From Alphaproteobacteria bacterium (lineage in GTDB: Bacteria > Pseudomonadota > Alphaproteobacteria > Sphingomonadales > Sphingomonadaceae): 64,000 nucleotides of DNA. Positions 44,485 to 53,600 of this stretch are shown piece by piece; within the stretch, counting starts at the first letter, position 1, and each line of letters starts with the position of its first letter. Under the pieces are notes generated by a model. That model was not told the origin of the DNA. It worked only from the letters and a program-made list of their open reading frames with translations, and searched no databases. The stretch covers positions 62,001 to 126,000 of the forward strand of contig JAUHYZ010000002.1 of the NCBI GenBank assembly GCA_030426245.1, in the 5' to 3' direction. Position numbers and translations under genes: made by a program.

Positions 44485-44603
44485 TGTTTTCAGCCGGAAC
44501 TCTTTCCTTACTCATCTATGGTTCGTTGATCTGGTGCGCCATATCCGCGACGGCGTTACTCGCCATGCTTGTGCGTGACATCGCCGGGGGAACCAGCTGG
44601 TGA
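44484..44603 (+). CDS. 39-residue single-helix membrane protein (symporter accessory)
   Basis: A short reading frame too small for most gene finders. Seen: ATG at 44484 overlapping the last base of the symporter stop (TGATG), and a stop TGA at 44601-44603 that overlaps the GTG start of the next gene (GTGA). The product begins MFSAGTLSLLIYGSLIWC and carries a single hydrophobic helix (about residues 5-29), then LVRDIAGGTSW. Both overlaps indicate translational coupling. Small single-helix subunits are known for some neurotransmitter- and solute-symporters, for example MetS with MetP. This is likely an accessory subunit here; the role is an inference. Confidence 0.7.
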   Translation: MFSAGTLSLLIYGSLIWCAISATALLAMLVRDIAGGTSW

Positions 44604-45691
44604 CCCTCCCTGCTTCGAAGGTCGCCCATGAGGCGGATCCAAAGCGGAAATTCGGAAGAATTGGAAACTGCCCCGATCCATCGGGACTGCTCGCAGATTC
44701 TCCGATGATCCAGACCAAGGTGCTCGACCGGTTGCGCAACAGTTCGGTCCTGTCGGCTGCACAGTTCGACAAGGAATTGCTGTGCGAATTGACCAAGCTG
44801 GCGGCTTATCTGCAGCTGCACCGCTTCCCGGTGGTGCATGCGCTGGAAGATAAGATCATGGCCGCCGCATTCTTCGAGCCGAGTACGCGGACGCGCCTTT
44901 CCTTCGAAAGTGCAATGCTTTCCGTTGGCGGCAAGACGATCAGTGTCGCCGATGCAAAGACGACAGGCGTCGCCAAGGGCGAAAGCATGCGGGACATCGG
45001 CCAGATGTTCAATTCCTATGCCGATATCGTTGTGGTGCGGCATACAGAGCAACGCGCAGTGGCCGACCTGACGGAGTATTTGCGCATTCCGCTGGTGAAC
45101 GGCGGCAATGGATCGGATGAGCATCCGACGCAGGCGCTGGCAGACTGGTATGCGCTGCTCAAATGGCGTCCGGAAATCGCCTATGGCCAGCTCCCGGAGA
45201 AGTTCCGTCTGAACATCGGGATCATCGGAACGCCGGGCAATATGCGGACCGTAAAGAGCTTTCTCACGCTGGCTCTGCTGTTCCCCGAAAACGTCAACCA
45301 CATCACGATCTTTTCGGAAATGGCCGATCCGCTGGGCGAGGAACTGCGTGAGGTGTGCAATGGCAGCCCGATCGGGATCAACTTTTCCCGCGATCTTCAA
45401 GGCAGCCTTGAATATCTAGACATCGTCTACATGAATGCGATTGCCTATCTTGGCGATGGCTACCGTTTCTTTGGCGAAGAGTTCCAATTGAGCGCCAAGA
45501 GCAAGCTGAAGGACGACACAGTCATCCTTCATCCGCTTGCGCGCGGGGACGAGTTGTCGACCGATCTCGATGAGACGCAGCACAATCTTTATTTCAACCA
45601 GGCCGATGGCGCAGTCTGGATCCGGCAGGCACTGTTGCTGGCCATTTTCGACCGGGTACGCAACATCGTGCCCGACAATCTCTTGAACTGA
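44600..45691 (+). CDS. Aspartate/ornithine transcarbamylase-like protein
   Basis: A 363-residue transcarbamylase-fold enzyme. Seen: the carbamoyl-phosphate binding motif EPSTRTRLSFES (about residues 93-104), the lysine-loop TTGVAKGESMRD, HPTQALADW, a substituted second-domain start GTPGNMRTVKS, and HPLARGDEL, matching the HPLPRxDE of aspartate transcarbamylase. RHTEQRAV replaces the usual RHPxxGAA loop, so the amino-group acceptor may differ from aspartate. No regulatory PyrI or dihydroorotase is adjacent. Overlaps the small membrane protein by GTGA and is 39 bases before an asparagine synthetase homologue, suggesting a role in a specialised pathway rather than pyrimidine synthesis. Confidence 0.88.
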   Translation: MTLPASKVAHEADPKRKFGRIGNCPDPSGLLADSPMIQTKVLDRLRNSSVLSAAQFDKELLCELTKLAAYLQLHRFPVVHALEDKIMAAAFFEPSTRTRLSFESAMLSVGGKTISVADAKTTGVAKGESMRDIGQMFNSYADIVVVRHTEQRAVADLTEYLRIPLVNGGNGSDEHPTQALADWYALLKWRPEIAYGQLPEKFRLNIGIIGTPGNMRTVKSFLTLALLFPENVNHITIFSEMADPLGEELREVCNGSPIGINFSRDLQGSLEYLDIVYMNAIAYLGDGYRFFGEEFQLSAKSKLKDDTVILHPLARGDELSTDLDETQHNLYFNQADGAVWIRQALLLAIFDRVRNIVPDNLLN

Positions 45692-45730
45692 GCCTCAACC
45701 GGCCGTCAATCGAAGGTAAGAACAAGCACG

Positions 45731-47674
45731 ATGTGTGGCATTGCCGGGTTCTGGACCCCGTCTTCATTTCCAACTGATAGTGAAATCATCGCCCAGGCGA
45801 TGGCGGACAAGATGTATCACCGCGGCCCGGATGGGCATGGCTATCATTTCGATCCGGCCAGTGGCCTCGCAATGGTGCATACCCGCCTATCGATCATTGG
45901 CCTTCATGCAGGCGATCAGCCGATCTACGGTATGGAAAGCGACGGCACGGCCGGGCTGGTCGGTACGATCAATGGCGAATTCTACGACTACAAGCGGATA
46001 CGCGGGCTGCTGCGTACCGACGGGTATGAATTCTCCACCAAGTCGGACAGCGAAATCGCGCTGAAGCTCTATCGCAAGCACGGGCTGGACTTCGTCGACC
46101 ATTTGCGCGGCGAGTTCGCCTTCGCCATTTTCGACGAGGAAAAACAGCAACTGATCCTGGTACGCGATCGCTTCGGAATTCGTCCGCTGTTTTACCATGC
46201 CGGCGATGCGGGTTTCTTCTGGGGCAGCGAAATGAAAGCGATGCTGGCCCATCCCGGTGTGCCCCGCGATGTCTGCCCGAAGGCGCAGCTGCATCAGATG
46301 ATGCAGGTGATGGTGCCCGGGATGACCCTGTTCGAAGGTATCCAGGCGTTGAAGCCAGGCCATATGCTGATCGTCACGAAACAGGACGACGGATCCTTCG
46401 TGCTTGAAGAGAAGCGCTATTGGGACGCGGAGTTCCCGCTCGATGGCGAGCATGACGATCTGCCTGACGATGAGCATATTGAAAATGTCCGCCAGGCTCT
46501 GGTGGAAAGCATCACCTTGCGGCTGGAGGCGGACGTTCCGGTCGCCTGCTATCTTTCTGGCGGGATAGACAGCTGTTCGATCATAGGCATGGCCGCGGCC
46601 ATTCAGCAATCGCCGGTCAAGGCCTTTACCATCAGCTTCGACGATGACCGCTACGATGAAGCGGCGATCGCCACCGAAATGGCCGAGAAGGCCGGCGCAG
46701 ACCAGGATATCCTCAACATCAAGGCCGTGGATCTCTACGGCAAGAATTTCGAGGACGCGGTCTATTACTCGGAGCGTACCTTCTACAACACGCTCGGCGT
46801 CGCCAAGATGCTGATGAGCAAGCATGTGCGAGAAGTCGGCTACAAGGTGGTGATCACGGGCGAAGGCAGCGACGAGCTGTTCGGCGGCTATGCCCAGTTC
46901 AAGGCGGACTATTTCCTGCACGATCCGGAGCTGTCGAAGACGACGGCCGGCGAAGAGATGAAGAAGCGTAATGCGATCTTCTCGGGTTCCGTACTGGCCG
47001 AACAGCAGATGTCGCATCCCGCTTTCGAGGAAGTAATGGGCTTCACGCCGTCATGGATCCAGCCCTGGATGCTCGTGCTCGAGCGAGTGAAACCCCTGCT
47101 TTCCGATGAGTTCAAGCAAAGGCTGGGCGACTACGATCCGATCGCGGCGATCGCCTATTCGCTAGACCGTTCGATGCTGGATGGGCGCCATGTGCTCGAC
47201 AAGGTGCAGTATAGCTGGATCAAGACCATGCTGGAGGGGCAGATCCTCAATTGGGGCGGGGACCGCGTGGACATGGCCAACAGCCTTGAAAGCCGCCCGG
47301 CCTTTCTCGATCACCATGTTGCCGAGCTTGCGCTGCGCATTCCGCCGCATGTGCGTATCCGCGACGGGATCGAAAAATGGGTAGTGCGCGAGGCGATGAA
47401 ATATGTCCTGCCCGAAGTGCTCTATAAGCGCGAGAAATTCGCCTTTATGGCACCGCCGGCCCATACTGACGAAGAAAAGACAAATGAAATCAATAAATTG
47501 ATTGAAAAGTGGCTGTCTTCGGAGAAAATCGCGGAACACGGTATTTTCGATGAAGCGAAGCTACGCCAGTCGATCGAGGATTATCGCAAGAGTGACGATC
47601 ACACGCAAAACACGCGCAAGGATATCATATTGAACCACGCGATTGCGTTGCATGCGATCGGCGAGTTGATCTGA
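45731..47674 (+). CDS. Asparagine synthetase (glutamine-hydrolysing) family
   Basis: A 647-residue class B asparagine synthetase. Seen: N-terminal Ntn-glutaminase with Cys2 (MCGIAGFW), glutaminase signatures YHRGPDGHGY and NGEFYDYKRI, the ATP-PPi loop YLSGGIDSCS (about residues 274-283), and EGSDELFGGY. Active-site cysteine and the PPi loop are intact, so amidotransfer is likely. Members also amidate non-aspartate carboxylates in natural-product pathways. It lies between a transcarbamylase-like and a HAD gene, in the same direction and closely spaced, so an unusual amidated substrate is possible. Confidence 0.94.
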   Translation: MCGIAGFWTPSSFPTDSEIIAQAMADKMYHRGPDGHGYHFDPASGLAMVHTRLSIIGLHAGDQPIYGMESDGTAGLVGTINGEFYDYKRIRGLLRTDGYEFSTKSDSEIALKLYRKHGLDFVDHLRGEFAFAIFDEEKQQLILVRDRFGIRPLFYHAGDAGFFWGSEMKAMLAHPGVPRDVCPKAQLHQMMQVMVPGMTLFEGIQALKPGHMLIVTKQDDGSFVLEEKRYWDAEFPLDGEHDDLPDDEHIENVRQALVESITLRLEADVPVACYLSGGIDSCSIIGMAAAIQQSPVKAFTISFDDDRYDEAAIATEMAEKAGADQDILNIKAVDLYGKNFEDAVYYSERTFYNTLGVAKMLMSKHVREVGYKVVITGEGSDELFGGYAQFKADYFLHDPELSKTTAGEEMKKRNAIFSGSVLAEQQMSHPAFEEVMGFTPSWIQPWMLVLERVKPLLSDEFKQRLGDYDPIAAIAYSLDRSMLDGRHVLDKVQYSWIKTMLEGQILNWGGDRVDMANSLESRPAFLDHHVAELALRIPPHVRIRDGIEKWVVREAMKYVLPEVLYKREKFAFMAPPAHTDEEKTNEINKLIEKWLSSEKIAEHGIFDEAKLRQSIEDYRKSDDHTQNTRKDIILNHAIALHAIGELI

Positions 47675-47739
47675 CGGCACGATGGCGGTTTAATGGTTGC
47701 GGGAGGGGTGAAAGAGGCTCTTGCATGAGGTCCTGATCG

Positions 47740-48504
47740 ATGCCCCGATTTGACTGCGTACTTCTGGATCTTGGCGGCGTCGTCTATGTCGGCGACGAAC
47801 CAATTCCCGGGGCTGTGGATGCAATCGCCAGGCTCCGCGATGGCGGCTTGCCATTGCGTTTCCTCACCAACACCACGCGTACGCCGCATGGCGAATTGCT
47901 GGGCATGTTGCGCAGAATGGGCCTCTCGGTCGAAGACGAGGAGCTGTTTACTCCGGCGCTTGCCGCCAGGCAGTTGATCGAGAAGGAGGGGCTGGAACCG
48001 CATCTGCTGATCCACCCGGCTCTGGAGGCGGATTTCGCCGGCCTGGCGCCGGGCAAGCGCAAGGCCGTGGTCGTTGGCGATGCAGGACAGGGCTTCACCT
48101 ATGATGCGCTGAATGCCGCGTTCAGAGTGTTGGTTCAGGGCGCGGAATTTCTGGCTCTGGCGAACAATCGCAGTTTCCGGGACGGGGACGGGCAGCTGAG
48201 CCTCGATGCAGGGCCCTTCGTGCAGGCGCTTGCCTTTGCCAGCGGGTGCGAGCCGGTGGTCCTCGGCAAGCCCGCGCAGCCCTTCTTTCAGGCGGCGCTG
48301 AACAGCGTGGGCTGCTCAGCGGACCGGGCGGTGATGATCGGCGACGATGTTGAAAGCGATGTCGCCGGCGCCATGGCTGCAGGACTTGCGGGTATCCTGG
48401 TCAAGACCGGCAAATACGAGCCCGGGGCGGAGAGCAGCATCGATCCGCCGCCGAGCAGGCTTTGTACCGGCTTGCACGAGGCCGTCGATTGGCTGCTCGA
48501 CTGA
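47740..48504 (+). CDS. HAD-superfamily hydrolase, class IIA (LHPP-like)
   Basis: A 254-residue HAD-superfamily protein of the class IIA group, similar to LHPP/phospholysine-histidine phosphatase-like proteins. Seen: motif I DCVLLDLGGVVYVG, motif II LTNTTRTP, a cap domain, the GKPAQPF lysine motif and motif III MIGDDVESDVAGAMAAGL. The usual second aspartate of the DxD motif is glycine (DLG), a change also tolerated in LHPP-type proteins, so activity is uncertain. It follows the asparagine synthetase by 65 bases and probably shares its transcript. The phosphate substrate is unknown. Confidence 0.87.
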   Translation: MPRFDCVLLDLGGVVYVGDEPIPGAVDAIARLRDGGLPLRFLTNTTRTPHGELLGMLRRMGLSVEDEELFTPALAARQLIEKEGLEPHLLIHPALEADFAGLAPGKRKAVVVGDAGQGFTYDALNAAFRVLVQGAEFLALANNRSFRDGDGQLSLDAGPFVQALAFASGCEPVVLGKPAQPFFQAALNSVGCSADRAVMIGDDVESDVAGAMAAGLAGILVKTGKYEPGAESSIDPPPSRLCTGLHEAVDWLLD

Positions 48505-48528
48505 GCTGGGCGAGAGGAGGAGGGGGGC

Positions 48529-49800
48529 CTAGTCCGCGTTGACCGCAGTGGGCGCTTCGCTGGCGGCCTTGCTGCCGGCCAGATCCAAAACGCATTCGAA
48601 CAGGAGCTGTGCGCCGCGCTCTATGTCCGACCAATGCGTCCATTCATCGGGCGCGTGGCTGACTCCGTTGACGCTGGGTACGAAAATCAGCGCCGCCTTG
48701 GTGTGATTGCAGAAGAACTGCACATCGTGGCCCGCGCCGGATGGCATGATCTTGTAGCTGTAGTCCAGTTCCTGCGTCTTGCTTTCGATCAGGTCCATCA
48801 GCGATCTGTCGCAATAGGCGGGTTTGAGCCAGCTCATCTCTTCATATTCGAATTTGAGTTTGTGCTTGCGCGCAATGCTGGACAGCACGCGGCGGCAGGC
48901 GTCGGATAGCGCCTTCATGACGTCTTCATCCAGATCGCGCCCCACGATGGTGAAATCCGCTTCGCCTGGCACGGTATGCGGAAAGCCGGGTTTCAGCGCG
49001 ACATGGCCAATCGTGATGCGGCTCTTGTCGGTGCCTTCCTCGTCTATGATCCGCTGAATTTCATGCGCAAAATCGACCATGCCCATTAATGCGTCAGAGC
49101 GCATGTTCATCGGGGCGGTACCCGCATGATCCGCCTTGCCCATCAGGCGGCAATTCCATTTGAAGACGCCGGAGATGCCTTCGACAATCCCGATCGTCGT
49201 CTTCTCGGTATCGAGTACCGGCCCCTGCTCGACATGCAGTTCCAGAAAGGCGTGGATTTCCTCGGGTCGGCGGTAGGCGTGCAATGCATCCTGTGCGTTG
49301 AGCCCGGCCTCCGCCATTGCATCCTTCAGCGCCAGGCCGCGTTCGTCCTTTGCAGTATCCAGCCAGTCATGCGTGAGATGTCCGGTGATCGCCTGCGCGC
49401 CCAGCATGCCGCCGAAGCGGCCTTCTTCCTCGCTCGTGCCGATGATTTCGATGGGGAATTCCGGCTCGACACCGTTTTCCTTGAGCGTCCGGACGACCTC
49501 CAGCCCGGCAACGACACCCAGCACGCCATCGAAGATTCCGCCTGCCGGGACCGAGTCCAGATGCGATGCGATCATGATTGCGGGCTTGTCCGCCGGGCCG
49601 AAGCGCCCGATCACATTACCGGCGCCATCCATCCGGTGATCCATGCCCAGAGCCTCGAACGTATCGCTCAGCCATTTTCGTGCAGCCATGTCTTCGGGGG
49701 TGAAGCCCTGACGGTAAACACCCCGATCCGCTTCGTTGAAGCCGAATTTCGAAATGGCGATTATGTCTTGTTCGATACGATCGATATTGATTTGCGGCAC
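48529..49800 (-). CDS. M20-family N-carbamoyl-amino-acid/allantoate amidohydrolase
   Basis: A roughly 423-residue zinc-dependent amidohydrolase of the M20 family (hydantoinase/carbamoylase subgroup). Seen: the metal site ASHLDSVPAGGIFDGVLGV, EEEGRFGGMLGAQA, the ELHVEQGPVLD motif, and GAGHDVQFF with the last histidine. This arrangement is typical of N-carbamoyl-L-amino-acid hydrolases, ureidosuccinase-like enzymes and allantoate amidohydrolases. GTG at 49800 with AGGAG five bases before is preferred over a TTG at 49857. It is convergent with the HAD gene. It could remove a carbamoyl group made by the transcarbamylase-like protein or degrade an imported ureido compound. Confidence 0.9.
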   Translation of the reverse strand: MPQINIDRIEQDIIAISKFGFNEADRGVYRQGFTPEDMAARKWLSDTFEALGMDHRMDGAGNVIGRFGPADKPAIMIASHLDSVPAGGIFDGVLGVVAGLEVVRTLKENGVEPEFPIEIIGTSEEEGRFGGMLGAQAITGHLTHDWLDTAKDERGLALKDAMAEAGLNAQDALHAYRRPEEIHAFLELHVEQGPVLDTEKTTIGIVEGISGVFKWNCRLMGKADHAGTAPMNMRSDALMGMVDFAHEIQRIIDEEGTDKSRITIGHVALKPGFPHTVPGEADFTIVGRDLDEDVMKALSDACRRVLSSIARKHKLKFEYEEMSWLKPAYCDRSLMDLIESKTQELDYSYKIMPSGAGHDVQFFCNHTKAALIFVPSVNGVSHAPDEWTHWSDIERGAQLLFECVLDLAGSKAASEAPTAVNAD

Positions 49801-49890
49801 GATTACTCCTGCTTGGTTTCGCCAGGCATCATAATCGTTTCCCGGCAGGTTAAACAAGCGGGCCCCCCGGATCGGCGCTCAGCAGCTTTC

Positions 49891-50442
49891 CTAGCCCGCC
49901 GGATCGTCGATGCCGCTTGGCAAATGGTCGAGCCGGTATTCGTCGATTTCGATGCCTGTCGTGGCTATCAGGCGCGCAATGGACATGTAGTTCCCGATGG
50001 TCAGTACAAGGTTGACGAGGACCTGATCCGAAACATGCTCCCGCAACCCGCCCAAAGTGGAATCCGATGGAGAGAGGTTGAGCACAACCTCGTCGGTGAA
50101 GCGGCAAATCGCCGCCGTCTTGGGATCGAGAGAGGCATAATCCTGGATCCCGATCGCCTCGATTTCCTGGTCGGACAGCCCCGCCATGCCGGCCAGTGGA
50201 ATGTGCTGATGCAATTCGTAGTCGCTGTTCGAAAGATGCGCGACGCGCAGAACCGCGGTTTCGCGGATTTTCGGATTGAGAACTTCAGGATCGGCGATCG
50301 CATAACCCAGTTGGCCTTGCGCTTCGAACAGGGGAGGCGAGGCATGCGCTCCCATGCGCACGATATTGAGCGGCGTCCCGGCAAGCATGACCTGCATCCT
50401 CTCCGGCAGCTTGGTCAGATCGGGATAGGGAATGCGCGGCAT
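49891..50442 (-). CDS. CMD-family protein
   Basis: A 183-residue protein of the carboxymuconolactone decarboxylase/AhpD-like fold. Seen: LRVAHLSNSDYELHQHIPLAGMAGLSDQEIEAI, which matches the conserved core of the family with histidine and GLS-x-EEI; no CxxC is present, so not a peroxidase-type AhpD. It starts at 50442 with GGAG at an acceptable distance. A site resembling the MarR-type operator lies 70 bases upstream. The reaction is unknown. Confidence 0.86.
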   Translation of the reverse strand: MPRIPYPDLTKLPERMQVMLAGTPLNIVRMGAHASPPLFEAQGQLGYAIADPEVLNPKIRETAVLRVAHLSNSDYELHQHIPLAGMAGLSDQEIEAIGIQDYASLDPKTAAICRFTDEVVLNLSPSDSTLGGLREHVSDQVLVNLVLTIGNYMSIARLIATTGIEIDEYRLDHLPSGIDDPAG

Positions 50443-50511
50443 CGCTCTCGGCTCCGTTATTTAAACAAGGTTTCAATAATCCAGGCCGATGCCAGTAAAG
50501 CGCTCCACAAG

Positions 50512-50523
50512 TTAACACAATAA
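50512..50523 (-). promoter_or_regulatory. Weak MarR-type operator copy h
   Basis: Reads TTATTGTGTTAA on the minus strand, three mismatches from the ideal dyad, upstream of the CMD gene and also near the start of the RHS gene on the plus strand. It is the least certain copy. Confidence 0.4.
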
Positions 50524-50688
50524 GGGGCGCAGGCCGCTTCGGCCGCGTCTCGCCCCGACCGTCGAGCAAGCCGGCCGAAAAATTTTTCGCCTTTCAGCTA
50601 AACTATGTGCTGCCTCGCCCGATTGGGAATTCAGAGCGGGCGGCAATCGCCCTGCTGTCTGAAAGCCTGAATGGCGGCGAGGGGTACG

Positions 50689-53600
50689 ATGGTAGCGATC
50701 TTTACTGGCGCGGGTGCTGGATTCCAGCGCGGTTCTGCAAACATCCTCGGGGGAGCAGGCCAGCTTGGTACGTCCTCGCTCGGCCGAGCGACCGAAGGTG
50801 TTTCCGTCAATGCGGCCACTGGCAATCTGCTGATCAGCCAGCAGGATGAATTCCTCGTCGGGCTTGGGCCCGATGCGGGAATTTCGCGGACCTATAACAG
50901 CCTTCAGGACGCTGCTGACGGCGATAATGGAGACAATTGGCAGCAGAGCACCACCCGCCGCCTCTTCGGCCTGACAGGCACTCTGGGCAGCGCGGGCAGC
51001 ACGATCAATCGGCTTTCGGCGGACGGTTCTGTCATCACCTATGAATGGGATGCCGCCGCGTCCTTCTATGTCACCAGCCAGGGCGCGGGGGCCTTCGATA
51101 CGCTGACCGAAAATGCGGGTGTCTGGACCTGGACCGATGGTGACAGCCAGGTCACTGAAACATACGAAGCACATGGTTCAGACAATTGGCGGATCACTGC
51201 TCGCGCTGACCAGGACGGCAATACGCTGACCTTCACCTATTCGGGGGACAAGCTCGACAAGGTCACGACTGCGGATGGCGGCTGGACGCAATATGTCTGG
51301 ACGGGCAGCAACATCACAGAGATCGTGACCGGATATACCGATCTGGCGACTTCGACTGCCGAAACGCTGACCCGTGTGCGCTATGCTTATGACGGCAGCG
51401 GCCGCCTGGCGTCGGTGACGACGGATCTGTCGCCGGATGACAGCTCGGTGGCGGATGGCGAGACCTATGCCGTGAGCTATACCTATGACGGGGCCTCGAA
51501 CCGCGTTGCATCCATCGCCCAGTCCGACGGTTCGCTGCTCGCCATTACCTATGACGGATCGGGGCGGGTCGAAACGCTGACGCAGACGGTGGCTTCGGGC
51601 GTCACACGGGTGACGACCCTGACTTACGGCACGAACTACACTCAGGTAACTGCGCCCGATGGCACATTATCGCGGCTCGATTACGATACTGCGGGCCAGC
51701 TCACAAAGATCACTGCTCCTCCGGCAGTCAGCGTTGCGACACCGCAGGAAACCAGTTTCGCCTATGACGGGGATGGCAATGTCATCTCCGTTACCGACGG
51801 CAATGGCAACGTCACGCAATATGACCATGACGCCAATGGCAATGTCATCCTGGTCACCGATGCCAACGGGAACACTGCCGAACGGAGTTACGATTCCGCC
51901 AATCGCCTTATCACGGAGCTGACCTACGGCCTCGATGAAGGCGGGGTCAGCGCGGCGCAATACATGCAATATGCCTATGATTCAGAAGGGCATTTGCGCT
52001 TTGCCGTCGATGCTGCCGGCCACGTGATGGAGCATGAATATACAGCGGCGGGGCAATTGCTGCGCACGATCCGCTATCCCGAACATGCTTACTCCGTCGG
52101 GCCCGCCGCGATCAGCGAGGCCGGCATGGAAAGCTGGGTTGGCGGTCTGGCCGATCTCAGCTCCGTCCAGATCACCCAGAACAGTTACGATGCGCGCGGC
52201 GGCGTGATTTCGACCACTTCCTATGGCGCGGCGGATGCTAGCGGTGCGCCGCTCACAAGCGAAGGCGTAACGACAAGCTACAACATATTCGATCAGGCTG
52301 GGCGCCTGTTGGAGCGTCATGCAGAAGGGCAGGCAAGCGAGACCTTCGTCTATGACGGGATGGGGCGGCTGGTGGCGTCCACGGACGTCCATGGCGGCAC
52401 GACGACGATCGTATTCGACGATGCCAATACAACCACCACTGTCACGACGGCGCTTGGTTATTCCACCGTTTCGACCTTCAACAAGGCCGGCGAACTGATC
52501 AGCACATCTGATAGCGGGGCGAGAACGGCCGGCGGAACGAGCACATATGCATACGATCCTTCCGGACAACTGAGAATTGTCAGCGATGCAAGCACGCGAA
52601 CCAGCTACATCCATTACGACGATGCGGGCCGCAATGTCGCCGATGTCAATCATCTCGGCGAGATCACCGAGTATCGCTACGACGCTGGCAATCGCGTCAT
52701 TGCGACGGTTTCCTACGCAACTCCCCTGAGTGCTGCAGCGCTTGCGATCCTTGCCGATCCCAACAACACGGCGGAGCTTTCCAGCTTGCTACCGGCTGCG
52801 AGCGCGTCCGACATCTGGAGCTGGAACGTTTATGACGATGGCGGGCGGCTGATCCAGGCGATCGACAATCTGGGCAGCACTGTTGCCTACGAATATGATG
52901 CGTCCGAGCGACTGGTGCGCACGACCGCCTACGCAAACCAGCTTGGTGGCACGCAGCTCGACGGGTTCAAGATAGAGCCGCCCGCTGCACAGGTTCTCCC
53001 GGCCAGCGATACTGCAGATGCGGTTACGCGCAGCTTCTATAATGAGGCGGGCCAGCTCGTCGCAGTACTGGATGGTGAAGGCTATCTCACCGAAACGATC
53101 TATGACGCTGCCGGGCAGGCTGTGCAGTCGATTGCCTATGCCACGCCCACGCTGCAGGCGGATCGTGCTTCAGGAAGCCTTGCTACGCTGCGTGACCATG
53201 TCGACACGAGTTCGGTTGCCGACCGGACCAGCCACTCCGTCTATGATGGCCAGGGTTTGCTGCGTTTCTGCGTCAATGCCCTGGGCGGTGTCACCGGCTA
53301 TGAATATGATGCGGCCGGTAATCTCATCAAGTCCACGGTCTTTGCCGCACAGATCGACCCTTCCGATTACACCTATGACGCAGTGAAGGTTGCGATCAGT
53401 GCAGATTCCGCAGACAGGACGAGCTGGACTGTCCGCGACAGTGCTGGACGCGCAGCATTTACCGTTGCCGCTGATGGCGGCGTGACCGGTTTCACCTATG
53501 ATGCAGAAGGACGCGTCACCAAGAGCATCGCATTCGCCAATCTCTATGATACGGCAACGGAGCCGACGCTCGGCACCATAAGCAGTTGGGCAGACGGCTC

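Noticed and set aside
44600-45691. Assignment as the housekeeping pyrB aspartate transcarbamylase
   Set aside because: No pyrC or pyrI neighbour, a changed substrate loop, and placement in a symporter/asparagine-synthetase operon argue against the housekeeping role, so no symbol was given.
49126-50523. Plus-strand frame (465 codons) opposite the M20 and CMD genes
   Set aside because: It overlaps two well-supported minus-strand genes and lacks recognisable motifs.
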